Assembly (NCBI GenBank): GCA_020632595.1
Contig: JACKFF010000014.1
Coordinates: 1 to 64,000, forward strand
Source: Nitrospiraceae bacterium
Lineage (GTDB): Bacteria; Nitrospirota; Nitrospiria; Nitrospirales; UBA8639
Direction of reading: 5' to 3'
DNA: 64,000 nucleotides
The notes under the pieces are model-generated. The model did not search any database. It worked only from the letters and a program-made list of their open reading frames with translations, and had not been told where the DNA came from. Within the stretch, counting starts at the first letter, position 1. Each line of letters begins with the position of its first letter. The translations under genes were made by a program, and so were the position numbers. Shown here piece after piece: positions 62,469 to 64,000 of this stretch.

Positions 62469-63197
62469 TTATGCCTGAAGTACATCAGCAAGCGCGCGAA
62501 GTAGGCGTGCCCCATCACCACGCCAGGCACTGCCGTGCATGCAGGCCAGTGTAGTCGGGCTTGACGAAGCCAGCTTCTCAAGAAGCACCCCTGCGTTTTT
62601 GGTGTGTGAGAAATAATCCATTTGGTGGCGGAACGCCTCGCTTGGCCCAAGAATGTCCGACTCCGTTATAGTAGGATGGTCAGCTCCTCCCTGCGTGAAC
62701 AGATCGCCGCAGAACAACGTGGAGGTTTCCTCTTCCATCAGTAAGCCGCACTCCCAGGCATGAGGGAGATGCGGCGTGTCGAACCAACGCACGGAGTGTT
62801 TGCCCAGAGTGAGCCGCTCTCCATCCGTTAGTGGGCGAGGCGCGAGATCGGCAAGATCATTGATCGAAACCATGGCCGCTACCGTCCCGCACAACGGCAC
62901 AGCCTGGGGAGCAGCGGCCAGCCATTCGTTGAGTGACCCGCATTCGTCGGCCTCTACATGAGACAACGAAATATATCGAAGCTTCTTAACCGGCAACACG
63001 CTCGCCACCGCTTCACGCACGAATGGGAACATTTTTCTTGGGCCGGTGTGGAAGATCAGTGGTTCATCATCCACAATGAGGTATTGGTTAAACGAGAACC
63101 CGCCCGCACCTTCGATCACCACCGGTGTGTTAATGCGGTAAATCCCGTCAGCAATCTCATGCACGTTCGTTCCTGTTTGCTTATTCGTCATGGTCAT
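62469..63197 (-). CDS. Diiron metallo-beta-lactamase-fold protein (ODP/flavodiiron-like)
   Basis: A 242-residue MBL-fold protein. The metal motif is LSHVEADECGSLNEWL, H-x-E-x-D, the pattern of flavodiiron proteins and the oxygen-binding diiron proteins (ODP) rather than H-x-H-x-D-H hydrolases. FDTPHLPHAWE, LFCGDLFTQGG and a C-terminal ACMHGSAW carry the other ligands. It lacks the flavodoxin domain. It probably senses or handles O2 or NO. I chose ATG 63197, with CAGGAGA upstream. Confidence 0.75.
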   Translation of the reverse strand: MTMTNKQTGTNVHEIADGIYRINTPVVIEGAGGFSFNQYLIVDDEPLIFHTGPRKMFPFVREAVASVLPVKKLRYISLSHVEADECGSLNEWLAAAPQAVPLCGTVAAMVSINDLADLAPRPLTDGERLTLGKHSVRWFDTPHLPHAWECGLLMEEETSTLFCGDLFTQGGADHPTITESDILGPSEAFRHQMDYFSHTKNAGVLLEKLASSSPTTLACMHGSAWRGDGARLLRALADVLQA

Positions 63198-63549
63198 GAG
63201 ACTCTCCTGGTTACGGATTGAGAACCCCCCTTTAGGATACGAGATATCTACCTGGTTCCTTATAAAATATTCGAGCCTCACAAATTGTGATTTTTGTTTA
63301 ACTGACTGAGGATGTCAAATTGTCATAGGGCTCATAGGGTTGAGCTCTAAATTGTCTGGACCGATTTGGTCTCCTCAATCTTAAATTAATGCGACGGTCC
63401 CGGCTTCTTTGGTATCTTATCCCTGTCTCGGAACAATCCGTCCTCAGGCCTGCAGGGCCATTAAAAAGGATAACCAGGAAGCGAGTTTCCCTCACCCATT
63501 TTTAACCAGGAAACTTCTATTTGCAGGTGAATGAAGGGAGTGGCCAACC

Positions 63550-64000
63550 ATGTCTGATTTTGAAAAGCTCGGAGTGTTTTATTTAGGGAGGCCATACGAC
63601 CTCGCCACCAAATCAGCAAAACCCGGCCTCCTCCTTTATGACTCGAAAGATCTGGTCACCCATGCGGTCTGTGTCGGCATGACGGGTAGCGGCAAGACCG
63701 GCTTGTGTATTGGCCTGTTGGAAGAAGCCGCCATCGACAATATCCCGGCCATCATTATTGACCCCAAAGGCGATATCGCCAACCTCTTACTGACCTTTCC
63801 CGATTTGCATGGGAGCGATTTTCTTCCCTGGATCAATCACGATGACGCAAAGAAAAAGGCCCTCACGCCGGAAGCTTTTGCGGACAAGGAAGCAGCCAAA
63901 TGGAAAGCGGGTTTGGAATCCTGGGGACAGGATGGAGCCAGAATCGCGAAACTCCGGGAAGCAGCGGACTTTCTGGTTTATACCCCAGGCAGCACGGCAG
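63550..64000 (+). CDS. HerA-like ATP-binding protein, N-terminal part
   Basis: The first 150 residues of a protein that runs past the window. Walker A is GMTGSGKTGLCIGLLEEA, Walker B-like IIIDPKGDIANLLLTFPDLH. This is the HerA/VirB4-like (DUF87) class of ring ATPases. AGGGAG precedes the ATG. The rest of the gene, and hence whether it is a DNA pump or a defence component, cannot be seen. Confidence 0.8.
   Translation, partial: MSDFEKLGVFYLGRPYDLATKSAKPGLLLYDSKDLVTHAVCVGMTGSGKTGLCIGLLEEAAIDNIPAIIIDPKGDIANLLLTFPDLHGSDFLPWINHDDAKKKALTPEAFADKEAAKWKAGLESWGQDGARIAKLREAADFLVYTPGSTA

Overview
The window looks like a chromosomal segment of a Gram-negative bacterium of the phylum Nitrospirota, most likely a Nitrospira-type genome. 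This is inferred from the gene content, not from a database match. It combines an outer-membrane cell plan (TolC, MacAB-type pump, BamE-like and Slp-like lipoproteins, FtsEX/EnvC) with a complete actinobacterial-type proteasome locus, a combination known from Nitrospirota. No rRNA, tRNA or CRISPR array was found.

Layout. 1-14.3 kb: mostly single housekeeping genes (sigma-factor fragment, EEP phosphohydrolase, CopD-like protein, two methyltransferases, Ppx/GppA phosphatase, YggX-like and YqgE proteins, AmpG permease, paired lipoproteins, a large AsmA-like protein), interrupted by one intact IS630-type insertion sequence. 14.3-19 kb: translation and RNA block ffh-rpsP-rimM-trmD-rplS-rnhB-yraN. 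19.1-23.3 kb: cell-division peptidoglycan block ftsE-ftsX-envC-ctpA with 4-base overlaps. 24.3-26 kb: thiamine genes thiS-thiG-thiE. 26-33.5 kb: ATPase ARC/Mpa, dop, prcB, prcA, pafA and an overlapping M23 peptidase gene. These would tag, unfold and degrade proteins, but no Pup/UBact modifier gene is visible. 35.4-40.4 kb: TolC, adaptor, ATPase and permease of a MacAB-type exporter. 40.4-50.6 kb: membrane proteins, an RNase Z-like enzyme, a TraB/GumN protein, a short-chain dehydrogenase, a nucleoside deaminase, a polyphosphate-glucokinase-like ROK kinase, CrcB and a UvrA-family protein.

50.8-63.2 kb is accessory in character: a VapBC-like toxin-antitoxin pair with a palindromic operator, and four broken genes. 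These are a pentapeptide-repeat protein, an Slp-like lipoprotein, an SRA-HNH modification-dependent nuclease with a Trp-to-stop change, and an unknown gene with an in-frame TAG. It also carries an NAD-salvage pair made of a nicotinamidase and an unusual macro-domain/nicotinate phosphoribosyltransferase fusion, next to a diiron metallo-beta-lactamase-fold protein. The window ends inside a HerA-like ATPase gene.

The observations most worth a second look are the macro-NAPRT fusion and its missing standard start codon, the proteasome locus without a visible modifier, a ThiS whose Gly-Gly tail is followed by Ser-Pro-Thr, a PqqD-like/methyltransferase fusion, the decayed SRA-HNH gene, and a compact promoter/small-ORF/terminator unit at 45.2-45.65 kb.
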